NCBI GenBank assembly: GCA_017467205.1 | Contig: JAFTSQ010000012.1 | Location: forward strand, 1 to 64,000 | Length of the DNA stretch: 64,000 nt | Reading direction: 5' to 3' | Origin: Clostridia bacterium | GTDB lineage: Bacteria > Bacillota_A > Clostridia > Oscillospirales > CAG-272 | Part shown: piece after piece, positions 27,959 to 36,465 of the stretch | How the letters are laid out: every line of letters begins with the position of its first letter | Numbering within the stretch: position 1 is the first letter of the stretch | Made by a program: the position numbers and the translations under genes | The notes under the pieces: model-generated | Told to the model about the DNA's origin: nothing | The model's database searches: none | The model's input: only the letters and a program-made list of their open reading frames with translations

Positions 27959-29136
27959 TAGATTATTCCAAGATGCTGAACGAGTCGGTCAAGTCGATAA
28001 AGCCGTCGGGGATACGAAAGTTCTTCGACATTGCGGCAACCGTTGAGGACGTTATATCCCTCGGCGTCGGCGAGCCCGATTTTGCAACCCCGTGGCAGAT
28101 AAGGAGCGCGGGTATACGGTCGCTTGAGCGCGGCAGCACGCACTACACGGCAAACTCAGGACTTATCGCCCTGCGCCGCGAAATTTCAAGCTATTTTTTG
28201 AGAAAATACGAGGTTAAGTACGACCCCGTGTCAGAAATTCTCGTTACCGTCGGCGGTAGCGAGGCAATAGATATGCTCATCCGCGCAATAGTAGGGGTGG
28301 GCGACGAGGTTATTATCCCCCAGCCGAGCTACGTCTGCTACGAGCCTATGGTAATTCTTGCGGGCGGTACACCCGTGATAGTGGACACGAAGGCGGAAAA
28401 CGGCTTTAAGCTCACCGCCGAGGAGCTGCGCGCCGCCATAACCGAAAAAACGAAGCTTCTTATCCTTCCTTACCCCTCAAACCCCACGGGCGCGGTTATG
28501 GAAAGGGCGGATATCGAGGCACTCTCCGAGGTGCTTGCCGACACCAATATCGCCGTTGTTTCCGACGAGATATACGCAGAGCTTACCTTTACCGAAAACG
28601 CGCATGTGAGTGCGGCGGCGGTCGAGGGTATGCGCGAGCGCACCGTTGTGGTAAACGGCTTTTCGAAGACCTTTTCTATGACAGGCTGGCGTCTTGGCTA
28701 TGCCTGCGGACCGCGCGAGCTTATCAAGGAAATGACGAAGATACATCAGTACGCAATAATGTGCGCCCCCACCGCGTCGCAGTACGCGGCTATTGAGGCG
28801 CTTCGCAACTGTGACGAGCGAGTCGCCGAGATGAAGGAGGAGTACGATAACCGCCGCCATCTCATAGTCGACGGCTTCGGAAAGCTCGGGCTCGAATGCC
28901 GTGAGCCGCTCGGCGCGTTCTACGCCTTCCCCTGCATTAAAAGCACGGGACTTTCGAGCGAGGAATTCTGCGAGAGGCTTCTTCTTGAAAAGCGCGTCGC
29001 CCTCGTTCCCGGCACGGCGTTCGGCAAGAGCGGCGAGGGCTTTGTCCGCGCCTCCTACTGCTACTCGGTAGCGCACATCCGCGAGGCGCTCAAGAGAATA
29101 GGCGAGTTTCTTGAAACGGTGACGGAAAAGGGATGA
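27955..29136 (+). CDS. PLP-dependent class I/II aminotransferase
   Basis: 393 residues, fold type I aminotransferase. SLGVGEPDFATP near the N-terminus, PSNPTGAV (Asn ligand), VSDEIYAEL (Asp and Tyr around PLP) and NGFSKTFSMTGWRLGY with the Schiff-base Lys238 are all present, and an Arg for the substrate carboxylate lies near VRASYC. The family includes aspartate, alanine and aromatic aminotransferases; the substrate cannot be settled from sequence. It overlaps the Lrp gene upstream and the radical SAM gene downstream (4 nt each), so the three are translated as a unit. Confidence 0.93.
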   Translation: MIDYSKMLNESVKSIKPSGIRKFFDIAATVEDVISLGVGEPDFATPWQIRSAGIRSLERGSTHYTANSGLIALRREISSYFLRKYEVKYDPVSEILVTVGGSEAIDMLIRAIVGVGDEVIIPQPSYVCYEPMVILAGGTPVIVDTKAENGFKLTAEELRAAITEKTKLLILPYPSNPTGAVMERADIEALSEVLADTNIAVVSDEIYAELTFTENAHVSAAAVEGMRERTVVVNGFSKTFSMTGWRLGYACGPRELIKEMTKIHQYAIMCAPTASQYAAIEALRNCDERVAEMKEEYDNRRHLIVDGFGKLGLECREPLGAFYAFPCIKSTGLSSEEFCERLLLEKRVALVPGTAFGKSGEGFVRASYCYSVAHIREALKRIGEFLETVTEKG

Positions 29137-30020
29137 GATACAATAACTTAAGCGAATACTTGAGAGGCCGCTTCGGCGGCAGGCTCGGTAAGATTTGCAT
29201 TGACGCAGGCTTTACCTGCCCTAACCGCGACGGGCGTTGCGGCGAGGGCGGCTGTATCTTCTGCGGCGAGCGAGGCGCTGGCGAGCATATTCAGCCGGGC
29301 GCTATCAGCGAGCAGGTGAGGGCGGTCGTCGAGCGCGACAGGAAGCAGGACAAATTCGTTGCCTATTTTCAGAATTTCACGAATACCTACGCACCGGTCG
29401 AGGTTCTGCGCGAAAGATACGACGAGGCGGTAGCCGAGAAAAAGGTCAAGGTGCTCGCCGTCGGCACGCGCCCCGACTGCATTAGTGAGGAGGTCGCCGC
29501 GCTCCTTGCGGAATATAAGGAGCGGTGCGAGGTTTGGGTTGAGCTTGGGCTTCAGACCTCGAACGACGAGGTTGCAAGGCTTATCCGCCGCGGATACAAA
29601 AGCGAGGTCTTTCTTCGCGCAACCGAAATCCTGAAAAAACACGGCATTCCTTTTATCGTTCATCTTATGGCAGGCCTTCCCGGCGAGAGCCTTGAGGATT
29701 TCAAGAAAAGCCTTGATTTTGTAAACAAAACTTTGCCTTTTGGCATAAAAATTCATTCACTTTACGTAATGCGCGGCACGAATATGGAGAAAATGTACCG
29801 CGAAAATCTTTACACGCCACCGACCCAAGAGGAGTATGCAGAGGCGGTCGTGTACGCGATAGCACACACGCCGAGGAGCGTTATCTTCCATCGCCTGACG
29901 GGCGACTGCCCGCGCGATTTGTTAGTCGCACCCGAATGGAACGCCGACAAAAACGGAACGCTCGACAGGATAAATTCAATTCTTGAAGAGCGCGGACTTA
30001 CCCAGGGCTGTTTGGAATAA
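29133..30020 (+). CDS. TIGR01212/YhcC family radical SAM protein
   Basis: 295 residues. The N-terminus YNNLSEYLRGRFGGRLGKI is the family hallmark, followed by the cluster ligands in CPNRDGRC...GGCIFC (Cys29, Cys41 and Cys44 in the YhcC spacing, with an additional Cys36). YFQNFTNTYAP, ELGLQTSND and HLMAGLPGE mark the SAM barrel. The biochemical role of YhcC proteins is not established. Coupled translation with the aminotransferase probably reflects operon convenience rather than a shared pathway, but a link cannot be excluded. Confidence 0.9.
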   Translation: MRYNNLSEYLRGRFGGRLGKICIDAGFTCPNRDGRCGEGGCIFCGERGAGEHIQPGAISEQVRAVVERDRKQDKFVAYFQNFTNTYAPVEVLRERYDEAVAEKKVKVLAVGTRPDCISEEVAALLAEYKERCEVWVELGLQTSNDEVARLIRRGYKSEVFLRATEILKKHGIPFIVHLMAGLPGESLEDFKKSLDFVNKTLPFGIKIHSLYVMRGTNMEKMYRENLYTPPTQEEYAEAVVYAIAHTPRSVIFHRLTGDCPRDLLVAPEWNADKNGTLDRINSILEERGLTQGCLE

Positions 30021-30026
30021 TAAAAA

Positions 30027-30075
30027 CAGAGCAAGAATAGAAGGAAGCTTACCCTTTTACTCTTGCTCTTTTTTT
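30027..30075 (+). terminator. Bidirectional terminator between the radical SAM and XRE genes
   Basis: GAGCAAGA and TCTTGCTC with an internal GAAGG/CCTTT extension, followed by TTTTTTT on the plus strand and by TGTTTTTATT on the minus strand. It serves both convergent genes. Confidence 0.85.
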
Positions 30076-30096
30076 GCCTCGCATAGATTATAATAT

Positions 30097-30336
30097 TCAA
30101 ACAAGCTCGTCGAGGCTGACGCCGAATATTTCGGCAAAAGCCTTCAGCTCGATATCGGTAACGAATCTTTTTCCGCTCTCTATTCTTTGAATCGCGTTTT
30201 TATCCAAATCTATACCGATAAGCTGCATTTTATCTGCAAGAGCCCTTTGCGAAAGCTTTGTGGGATAAGCCAGCCTGAATTTGCGAATATTATCGCCGCA
30301 CAGATTGTTACTGCCGCCACATTTGTTCTTGAACAT
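30097..30336 (-). CDS. Small XRE-type helix-turn-helix regulator (pair 1)
   Basis: 79 residues; GAGGTG lies four bases before the ATG. A Cro/C1 helix-turn-helix spans about 18-75: TKLSQRALADKMQLIGI, KNAIQRIESGKR and VTDIELKAFAEIFGVSLDELV. It has no extra domain. It is divergent from an AbrB-like gene, and the same arrangement with paralogous proteins is found at 52102-52635. The recognition region differs between the two, while TDIEL and GV..L..L are conserved. It probably represses both genes through the inverted repeats in the intergenic region. Confidence 0.85.
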   Translation of the reverse strand: MFKNKCGGSNNLCGDNIRKFRLAYPTKLSQRALADKMQLIGIDLDKNAIQRIESGKRFVTDIELKAFAEIFGVSLDELV

Positions 30337-30350
30337 TTTACACCTCTTTT

Positions 30351-30419
30351 TGACATTCAGTGATTGACAAATCTATTATATTGTGTTAGAATGTAGAATA
30401 TGACATTCACCAAATGTCA
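30351..30419. promoter_or_regulatory. Operator region of AbrB/XRE pair 1
   Basis: A perfect inverted repeat TGACATT-CACCA-AATGTCA (30401-30419) sits at the predicted transcription start of the AbrB gene. A half-site TGACATTCA is repeated at 30351-30359 just upstream of the XRE start codon. The repeats flank the promoter on both sides, as expected for autoregulation. Confidence 0.6.
30364..30392 (+). promoter_or_regulatory. Promoter of the AbrB-like gene (pair 1)
   Basis: TTGACA (30364-30369), a 17-nt spacer and TAGAAT (30387-30392), between the two operator sites. Confidence 0.75.
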
Positions 30420-30473
30420 AATCACGCAAACAAGGAGCGTCGTGGGTACCGGCACCTACAATGCAGAGGCAAG

Positions 30474-30659
30474 ATGAAGACAATTGTTGGCATAGAAAAA
30501 GAAATAGATAAGCTCGGGAGAATAGTTATTCCTAAAGAATTAAGAGCGCGGTACGGTTTAACCGATAACGTGGAAATTATAGCCACCGAGCAAGGTATTA
30601 TGTTAAGAAGTCCGAAATACAAGATCGTTAGGCGAGAGAGCAAAGCCGAGAAAAGATAA
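30474..30659 (+). CDS. AbrB/SpoVT-type DNA-binding protein (pair 1)
   Basis: 61 residues from the ATG at 30474. This is almost a bare swapped-hairpin AbrB domain: KEIDKLGRIVIPKELRARYGLTDNVEI, where the LGRIVIPKELR motif is diagnostic. A short basic tail follows. It is about 70 percent identical to the protein encoded at 52102-52287. Such proteins bind AT-rich DNA as transition-state regulators or as antidotes in toxin systems; no toxin is visible here. Its 5' region includes a degenerate copy of the GC-rich repeat near 30437-30466. Confidence 0.88.
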   Translation: MKTIVGIEKEIDKLGRIVIPKELRARYGLTDNVEIIATEQGIMLRSPKYKIVRRESKAEKR

Positions 30660-30670
30660 ACTCGGGAAAC

Positions 30671-30721
30671 AAAAAGGCATAGCCGAAAGCTTTTAATTAA
30701 GCTTTCGGCTATGCCTTTTTT
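30671..30721. terminator. Bidirectional terminator between the AbrB gene and the opp operon
   Basis: AAAAAGGCATAGCCGAAAGC and GCTTTCGGCTATGCCTTTTT form a 20-bp perfect stem. Both strands end in T runs, so it stops the convergent AbrB and opp transcripts. Confidence 0.93.
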
Positions 30722-30735
30722 GCTGAAAATCAACC

Positions 30736-31134
30736 TTACGCTACCGACGAGTAGAGCGCTAAAAAGAGAAGTGAAAGTGCAACGAAGGCGACCCCCGTGT
30801 AGAGAAATGCGCGAGGTGCGGCGCTCCTTTTTTTGCTTCGCTCGCACTTGTAGTCGTAATAGCTTTTTTTCTCGGCTTTAGGGAACGGCAGGAGCGAGTG
30901 CGCCGCCGCGGAGAGCGCATAGGCGAGCGAGTCAAAAAAGCCCGTCGAGGCTATCCATACAAGCGCGCCTGCCGAAAGGATTAGTATACCGGGGATGAAA
31001 AATGCATCGGACAATATAGAATAGAGGATAGGCGGCGAGCTTGCCGAGAATAAGCCTTGCCCCGCCGCAACCAGAAATGCGACGAGCAGCCCGACTGCCG
31101 CCGTAAGAGAATACTTTATCAGCCTGCCTTTCAT
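30736..31134 (-). CDS. Small membrane protein at the end of the opp operon (DUF3899-like)
   Basis: 132 residues with three hydrophobic segments (about 8-30, 40-65 and 108-130) separated by a basic loop (KAEKKSYYDYKCERSKKR). Its length, topology and placement after oppF resemble the DUF3899 membrane proteins found in Firmicute opp operons, but I place it by resemblance only. The ATG overlaps the oppF stop by 4 nt, so it is translated with the transporter. Function unknown. Confidence 0.55.
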   Translation of the reverse strand: MKGRLIKYSLTAAVGLLVAFLVAAGQGLFSASSPPILYSILSDAFFIPGILILSAGALVWIASTGFFDSLAYALSAAAHSLLPFPKAEKKSYYDYKCERSKKRSAAPRAFLYTGVAFVALSLLFLALYSSVA

Positions 31135-32255
31135 CCTTCACCACCCGAAAGATGAGCCTTGTATTTTGCCTCCTCCGCGTCGTTACAGAGAACGAAGTGG
31201 CCGCCCTCAATCTCGCGAAAGCTTGGCTCGCCCTGCGAGTAATCGTGATCGCGCTGTGGGTTATAGGTTATTCTCTTCCTTCTTTTTTCGTATTCGGGGT
31301 CGGGCAGTGGAATTGCCGAGAGGAGCGAGCGCGTGTACGGGTGCAGAGGATGCTCGAAGAGCTTGTCCGCGTCCGCGAGCTCCACTAATTTGCCAAGGTA
31401 CATAACGCCTATCCTGTCGGAAAAATACTTGACTACCGAGAGGTCGTGCGCTATAAAAAGAACCGTCAGCGAGAGCTCGTTTTTCAGCTCTTGGAGAAGG
31501 TTGATTACCTGCGCTTGAATAGACACGTCAAGAGCCGAAACCGGCTCGTCGGCTATTATCAGCTCGGGCTTCATAATAACCGAGCGCGCAACGCCGATGC
31601 GCTGGCGCTGTCCGCCCGAGAACTCGTGCGGATACCTGCCCGCGTGCTCTCTCTCAAGACCGACGAGCTCGAGCGTGCGATAGACCTCGCTGTCGATGAC
31701 ACCCTTGTCCTTGATGCCTTTGATAACAAGCCCCTCGGACACTATCTCCTTGACCGTCATTCTGGGGTCGAGGGATGCTATCGGGTCTTGGAATATCATT
31801 TGAATTTGGGTTATAAGATTAGTGTCGACGTGGGTGCTGTCATACCTTGCCTCGCTCATAAGGCGCTTTTGCTCGGCAATAAGGGAGGCGAGCGCCCTTC
31901 GTCTTTCGGCTATTTTCTCCTTTTCGCCGCACTTTTTAAGCTCTGATAGCTCTGCTCGGAATTTCTCCTTCGCCTCGGCTATTTTCTCTTTGTAGGCGAG
32001 AGTTCCCGCGCTTATCCTCTTGCCCTTGAAATATATATTACCGCCCGTTATGTTATAAAGCTTGATAACGGCGCGGCCGGTCGTGGTTTTCCCACAGCCC
32101 GATTCGCCAACGAGGCCGAAGACCTCGCCGCGCTTTATGGAGAAGGAAATATTATCGACTGCTCGCAGCCCGCCGAAATGCATTGAGAGGTTTTCAATGC
32201 GAAGCAGCTCGTCGCCTGCCGAAATATCGGGTGCATTTTTTGATAAATCAGTCAT
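31131..32255 (-). CDS. oppF: Oligopeptide ABC transporter ATP-binding protein OppF-like
   Basis: 374 residues from the ATG at 32255; GAGGTG is eight bases upstream, better than the in-frame GTG at 32267. Walker A is [12 protein letters not shown], the signature is [14 protein letters not shown] and Walker B is [11 protein letters not shown]. The C-terminal oligopeptide extension ([19 protein letters not shown]) identifies the Opp/Dpp subfamily. A charged coiled insertion of about 65 residues lies between Walker A and the Q-loop ([15 protein letters not shown] and onward). It pairs with OppD to drive peptide uptake. Confidence 0.93.
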   Translation of the reverse strand: MTDLSKNAPDISAGDELLRIENLSMHFGGLRAVDNISFSIKRGEVFGLVGESGCGKTTTGRAVIKLYNITGGNIYFKGKRISAGTLAYKEKIAEAKEKFRAELSELKKCGEKEKIAERRRALASLIAEQKRLMSEARYDSTHVDTNLITQIQMIFQDPIASLDPRMTVKEIVSEGLVIKGIKDKGVIDSEVYRTLELVGLEREHAGRYPHEFSGGQRQRIGVARSVIMKPELIIADEPVSALDVSIQAQVINLLQELKNELSLTVLFIAHDLSVVKYFSDRIGVMYLGKLVELADADKLFEHPLHPYTRSLLSAIPLPDPEYEKRRKRITYNPQRDHDYSQGEPSFREIEGGHFVLCNDAEEAKYKAHLSGGEG

Positions 32256-33876
32256 TTTCGGCTTCACCTCTCAATTTTTTCATTCTTTCGATGCGCTCTG
32301 TGACGACCCTCGGCGGCTTGATTTTCGGAGCGTCGGGGTGCAAAAGCCAGGTCGCCGCAAAGTGAGTGTCGCTTATTTTGAACATCGGCGGACTTTCTTC
32401 AAAGTCTATCTTCATTGCGTATCTGTTGCGCTCGGCAAACGCATCACCCACGGGGGGATAAATCATATTCGGGGGAGTGCCGGGGATAGCCTCAAGCTTC
32501 TCCTTGGTGTCAAGGTCGGGCATTGAGGAAAGGAGCGCCCAGGTATACGGATGCGCGGGGGAGTAGAATATATCGCTTGCCGTCCCGTACTCGACTATCT
32601 TTCCTGCGTACATAACCGCAATTCTGTCCGCCACATTGGCAACGACGCCGAGGTCGTGCGTTATGAATATGATAGAGAGATTCCTCTCACGCTTCAGTCT
32701 GCCGATAAGCTCAAGTATCTGCGCTTGAATTGTAACGTCGAGGGCGGTGGTCGGCTCGTCGCAGATGAGGACGTCGGGATTTGCCGCGAGCGCGATGGCT
32801 ATAACTATGCGCTGGCGCATACCGCCCGAGAACTCAAAGGGGTATTGCCCGTACCGTACGCTCGGCTCGGGAATTCCGACCTCCTCCATAAGCTTAAGAG
32901 CGCGCATTTTCGCCGTACTGCGAGTGATGCGGCCGAGGACGCCCGCGGCGCACTCCCCAAGATAATCTATGAGTCTTTCCGCTTCAAGCGCGTAGTTGCG
33001 GGTGGGGCGTGTCGAGATTTTCACCTCATAGTGCTCTTTAAGCTCTGCTATAATCCTCGCGATTTTTCCTCTTTCGAGTGTGCGGCTTGCCAGGGATGCG
33101 CGCAGAGCCGACTCAAAGGATGCAGGCGCCCCGTCCATTTCCTTTTCCATCGGGTCGGCAGATGCCCTGACGCACCTTACGAGCGGCTTGGCTATTTTTA
33201 TAAATTCGCCGTAGCCGACACCTTTGTCCATTACCGCCTTGTATGCTGACTCGCAGAGCTTGAGCGCCTCGCGCCCTCCTTCGTACGACCTATTCGCCGA
33301 GAGCTCAAGAGCCGCGGCGGCGTTCTTTTTGAAATCAATCATAAAGCCGTCGTCGAGCTCTGCACGCTTGAATGCGAAGCTATAAAAGCTTCGGCAGGCG
33401 GCACTGATGCGCGCCGCCTCTTCGTTATTTTCTGCGACCGCCTCTATCATAAGCCGCTCGAGGCGGCGAAGGGTTGAATTGAAGCTTTTTCGGCACTCGC
33501 GCGCCCTTGCCTTGCTCTTCAGTAGCATTGCCTCGGTCAGCTGATTTCCTATTTTCATAATGGGGTTGAGACTGGAGAGGGGGTCTTGGAAAATCATAGC
33601 GAGCTTGTCGCCTCGGAGCTTGTAAAACTCCTCCTCCGAAAGCTTCAAAAGGTCGCGCCCCTCATAGATTATCTCGCCGCCCTCGACCTCTGCGTTGCCT
33701 GCGAGAATTCCGAGAATAGCCTTTGAGGTGACCGACTTGCCCGAGCCCGACTCGCCGACTATCGCAAGTGTTTCGCCCTCGGATAGCTCGAAATCAATGC
33801 CGCGCACCGCCTGCAACTTACCCGAAACAGTCCTGAAGGATATCTTAAGATCTCTTACCCGTAATTTAGTTGCCAT
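32248..33876 (-). CDS. oppD: Oligopeptide ABC transporter ATP-binding protein OppD-like with a large insertion
   Basis: 542 residues, about 200 longer than ordinary OppD. Walker A GESGSGKS is at 41-48, Q-loop [11 protein letters not shown] at 95-105, signature FSGGMRQR at 349-356 and Walker [12 protein letters not shown] just after. The insertion runs from about 125 to 320, between Q-loop and signature, that is, in the helical subdomain facing the permease. It is helical and charged, with several Cys. The Opp C-terminal block ([15 protein letters not shown]) is intact. All catalytic motifs are present, so the protein should be active. Confidence 0.92.
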   Translation of the reverse strand: MATKLRVRDLKISFRTVSGKLQAVRGIDFELSEGETLAIVGESGSGKSVTSKAILGILAGNAEVEGGEIIYEGRDLLKLSEEEFYKLRGDKLAMIFQDPLSSLNPIMKIGNQLTEAMLLKSKARARECRKSFNSTLRRLERLMIEAVAENNEEAARISAACRSFYSFAFKRAELDDGFMIDFKKNAAAALELSANRSYEGGREALKLCESAYKAVMDKGVGYGEFIKIAKPLVRCVRASADPMEKEMDGAPASFESALRASLASRTLERGKIARIIAELKEHYEVKISTRPTRNYALEAERLIDYLGECAAGVLGRITRSTAKMRALKLMEEVGIPEPSVRYGQYPFEFSGGMRQRIVIAIALAANPDVLICDEPTTALDVTIQAQILELIGRLKRERNLSIIFITHDLGVVANVADRIAVMYAGKIVEYGTASDIFYSPAHPYTWALLSSMPDLDTKEKLEAIPGTPPNMIYPPVGDAFAERNRYAMKIDFEESPPMFKISDTHFAATWLLHPDAPKIKPPRVVTERIERMKKLRGEAEND

Positions 33877-33892
33877 AAATCATACCACCTTT

Positions 33893-35428
33893 CTAATCTT
33901 CCACGCCGCGAAGGGATGGGTTGAACGCGTCGCGCAGACCGTTGCCGAACAGGTTGAAGGATATCTCAAGAAGCGAGATAAAGAGCGCCGGAAACAGTAT
34001 GATATGCGGGTGTGTGCTGAGCGAGCCCTGACCCTGCGAGAGCATAGTACCTATGCTAGTGAATGACGAGGATGCTTCCAGATTGATGATGTTGAGGTAG
34101 GAGAGCATCGACTCGGTGAAGATAACGCCGGGAATGGTGAGAACGGCAGAGGTGATTATCGTTCCTATCGAGTTCGGGAAGATATGCTTTAACATAATTC
34201 GGCGGTCCTTTGCGCCGAGAGTTTTTGCCGCGAGAACGTACTCACGCCTCTTGTATCGGTAGAACTGCATACGCACTCGTGACGCCATTCCGACCCACCC
34301 CGTCATAACGAAAGCGAAGAGGAGAGAGGGGAGCGTGCCGAGTTTTTCGGCGAGATGGAGCTGAAAAAGGGTGGCAACGACTATGAAGGGAACTGATGCC
34401 AAGATGTCCGAAATCCGCTCGAGGACGAGGTCTGTCGTCCCGCCGTAGTAGCCCTCTATCGCACCGTATATTGCGCCTATGGTCAAATTTATCAGCGAAA
34501 CGAATATAGCGAGTAAGAAGGAGAGGCGAGCACCGAGGGCGAGGCTTGTCAGAATATCCTGACCGTAGTTATTCGTGCCGAGCAGGAAGGCGGGCTCGTG
34601 CCCGTTTTTGTAGGTGTAATACTCGTAGTAGTTAACCCGAACCTTAACGCCGCCCTGAACGCGAAGCGCGTAGATATAGCTGCCGTCGTCGCCCGCTATG
34701 CGAGAGCCGTCGTACTTGGCAGCCGTCTGGCTTGTGAGGCTATCAGTCGTCAGATAGTTCGGGATATAATTTCCCTCCTTATCGTAGACTGCCGCACCCG
34801 TGCTGGTAGCCGAGCCGCTCGCGAGCTTATACCAGAAGTTTGCGCCTTGATTTCCTATCTTGAAGTCGACCTTGTAGCTTGCCGGTATTGGATAGAAGAG
34901 CTGCTTGCCACTCTCCGCTTGATAAGAGAGTAGGGCTCTGTATTCCTCGTTTGAGAGGTTTTGGAAGGCGTAGCCCACCTGGTAGTAGCTGTCCACCTTG
35001 AAGGTATAGTAGACGGTGCCGTCCTCGTCCACGGTTTTTTTAACGTCGGAGCAAATGGCGCTCATACCGCTTTCCTTGCCGATGGAGTTGTAGTAGTCGT
35101 AGCCCGCCTGCCCCTCGCGCTTCCACCTTGTGCCGTCAAGAATTCCTATTTTCGAGAGCAACGTGCTTTTCGGCAGGGCTGCGGCAAAATATCCGTCCCT
35201 GTCACCGAGCTCGTACGGCGAGAGGAGCGGGGCGAATATTGCAAAGAGGGAGAGGATAACTATTATTCCGAAGGCGACGACCGAGCTCTTATTTTTTCTG
35301 AATCTTATCCACGCGTCCTTGAAATAGCCGATAGGCTCGCTCTCGAGCTTTTTATCGTAAATTTTTTCGCCGCGGCTTGCGAATTCGAATTTCTCCTTGG
35401 GGATCACACTAAAGCTATCGTTCATCAT
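33893..35428 (-). CDS. oppC: Oligopeptide ABC transporter permease OppC-like with extracytoplasmic insertion
   Basis: 511 residues, roughly 200 more than typical OppC. After TM1 (about 50-72, VVAFGIIVILSLFAIFAPLL) comes a soluble segment of about 210 residues rich in Tyr, Gly, Asp and Ser, before the conserved permease core resumes near NYGQDILTSLALGARLS. The EAA loop EYVLAAKTLGAKDRRI contacts the ATPases. The insertion must lie outside the membrane and may contact OppA. The start overlaps the oppB stop (ATGA). Confidence 0.92.
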   Translation of the reverse strand: MMNDSFSVIPKEKFEFASRGEKIYDKKLESEPIGYFKDAWIRFRKNKSSVVAFGIIVILSLFAIFAPLLSPYELGDRDGYFAAALPKSTLLSKIGILDGTRWKREGQAGYDYYNSIGKESGMSAICSDVKKTVDEDGTVYYTFKVDSYYQVGYAFQNLSNEEYRALLSYQAESGKQLFYPIPASYKVDFKIGNQGANFWYKLASGSATSTGAAVYDKEGNYIPNYLTTDSLTSQTAAKYDGSRIAGDDGSYIYALRVQGGVKVRVNYYEYYTYKNGHEPAFLLGTNNYGQDILTSLALGARLSFLLAIFVSLINLTIGAIYGAIEGYYGGTTDLVLERISDILASVPFIVVATLFQLHLAEKLGTLPSLLFAFVMTGWVGMASRVRMQFYRYKRREYVLAAKTLGAKDRRIMLKHIFPNSIGTIITSAVLTIPGVIFTESMLSYLNIINLEASSSFTSIGTMLSQGQGSLSTHPHIILFPALFISLLEISFNLFGNGLRDAFNPSLRGVED

Positions 35429-36384
35429 TTTTTCGACCCCATCCTTATTCTCGGATCAATTAATCCGTAGCTTATATCGATAACTATACCCGATAATAGA
35501 CCTATCAGAGTATAGAAGAAGGTCAGAGCCATAAAGAAGTTATAGTCGCGCAGGGTTATGGATTGAATATAAAGCGCGCCGACGCCGGGGATGCCGAAGA
35601 TGTTTTCAATGATAAGCGAGCCGCCGAGTATGCCGATGAACTCGCCTATTATCATAGGCAGGATAACGACCATCGCGCCCCTCATTGCGTGGCGCGAGAT
35701 AGCCTGCGCCCGAGATAGACCCTTGGTGCGCGCGAGGAGCATATAATCACCCGTCAAAACCTCGGATAATTCTGCACGGGTATACCTCGTCAGCCCCGCA
35801 ACCACGCCAAATCCGAGCGAGATTATGGCGGGAATCATTGAGTAAAACATACTGAAGCTGAAAAGCGGCGATTGGCTCTCGGTGTTGACGAGCAGGTCGA
35901 ACCAGCCGAGCTTGAAGCACAGAAAATACTGAACGAGAAAGGCGTAAACGTAGCTCGGTACGGAGATGAAAAGCATAACCGAGGTTGAAATCAGGTGGTC
36001 CTGCCACCTGTTCTTCTTAAGGGCGGCAAGAATGCCGAGGGCGATGCCGATAGGTATTGCAAAAAGGATGGAATAAAGGTTGACGAGAACAGTGTATGGA
36101 AGCTTGGTGAGCAACACGTCCCACACGCCCTGCGCCGCGTACATCTGCTCGCCAAGACCCCAGTCCCAAGCCGAAAGAATTGACCTCAAGAACAAGAAGT
36201 ACTGAACGAGAATGGGCTTTCCGTAGCCGAGCTGCTCGCGCTTCAGCTTTATGAGCTCAACGTCGCGCCCCATCTCCTTGAGGGCGGGAAGAGGCAGAAG
36301 CTTGATGAGTATAAAGCATATCGTCATAATAACGAATAGCGTAAAAATCATCAAGAGAATTCTTTTCAGTACGTACTTTCCCAT
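35425..36384 (-). CDS. oppB: Oligopeptide ABC transporter permease OppB-like
   Basis: 319 residues with six hydrophobic segments, the normal length. It begins MGKYVLKRILLMIFTLFVI, the usual OppB start, and contains the EAA loop DYMLLARTKGLSRAQAIS and the terminal GLIDPRIRMG. GGAGAA precedes the ATG. The gene follows oppA across a strong hairpin and overlaps oppC. Confidence 0.94.
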   Translation of the reverse strand: MGKYVLKRILLMIFTLFVIMTICFILIKLLPLPALKEMGRDVELIKLKREQLGYGKPILVQYFLFLRSILSAWDWGLGEQMYAAQGVWDVLLTKLPYTVLVNLYSILFAIPIGIALGILAALKKNRWQDHLISTSVMLFISVPSYVYAFLVQYFLCFKLGWFDLLVNTESQSPLFSFSMFYSMIPAIISLGFGVVAGLTRYTRAELSEVLTGDYMLLARTKGLSRAQAISRHAMRGAMVVILPMIIGEFIGILGGSLIIENIFGIPGVGALYIQSITLRDYNFFMALTFFYTLIGLLSGIVIDISYGLIDPRIRMGSKK

Positions 36385-36420
36385 CGTTTTCTCCTTCCCG
36401 TCTTGTGACGGGGCGTTTCA

Positions 36421-36465
36421 TAAAAGGCAGACCGCGACCGAGAGGTCGGTCACGGTCTGCCTTTT
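36421..36465 (-). terminator. Attenuating hairpin between oppA and oppB
   Basis: AAAAGGCAGACCGTGACCGA and TCGGTCGCGGTCTGCCTTTT form a stem of about 20 bp with a short loop, directly after the oppA stop on the minus strand. The T run is only four bases, so it likely acts as a partial terminator and 3' end protector that keeps the binding protein more abundant than the permease. Confidence 0.75.

Noticed and set aside
30097..30659. Toxin-antitoxin system
   Set aside because: Both proteins of the pair are DNA-binding regulators; neither resembles a toxin and no toxin-sized gene is adjacent.
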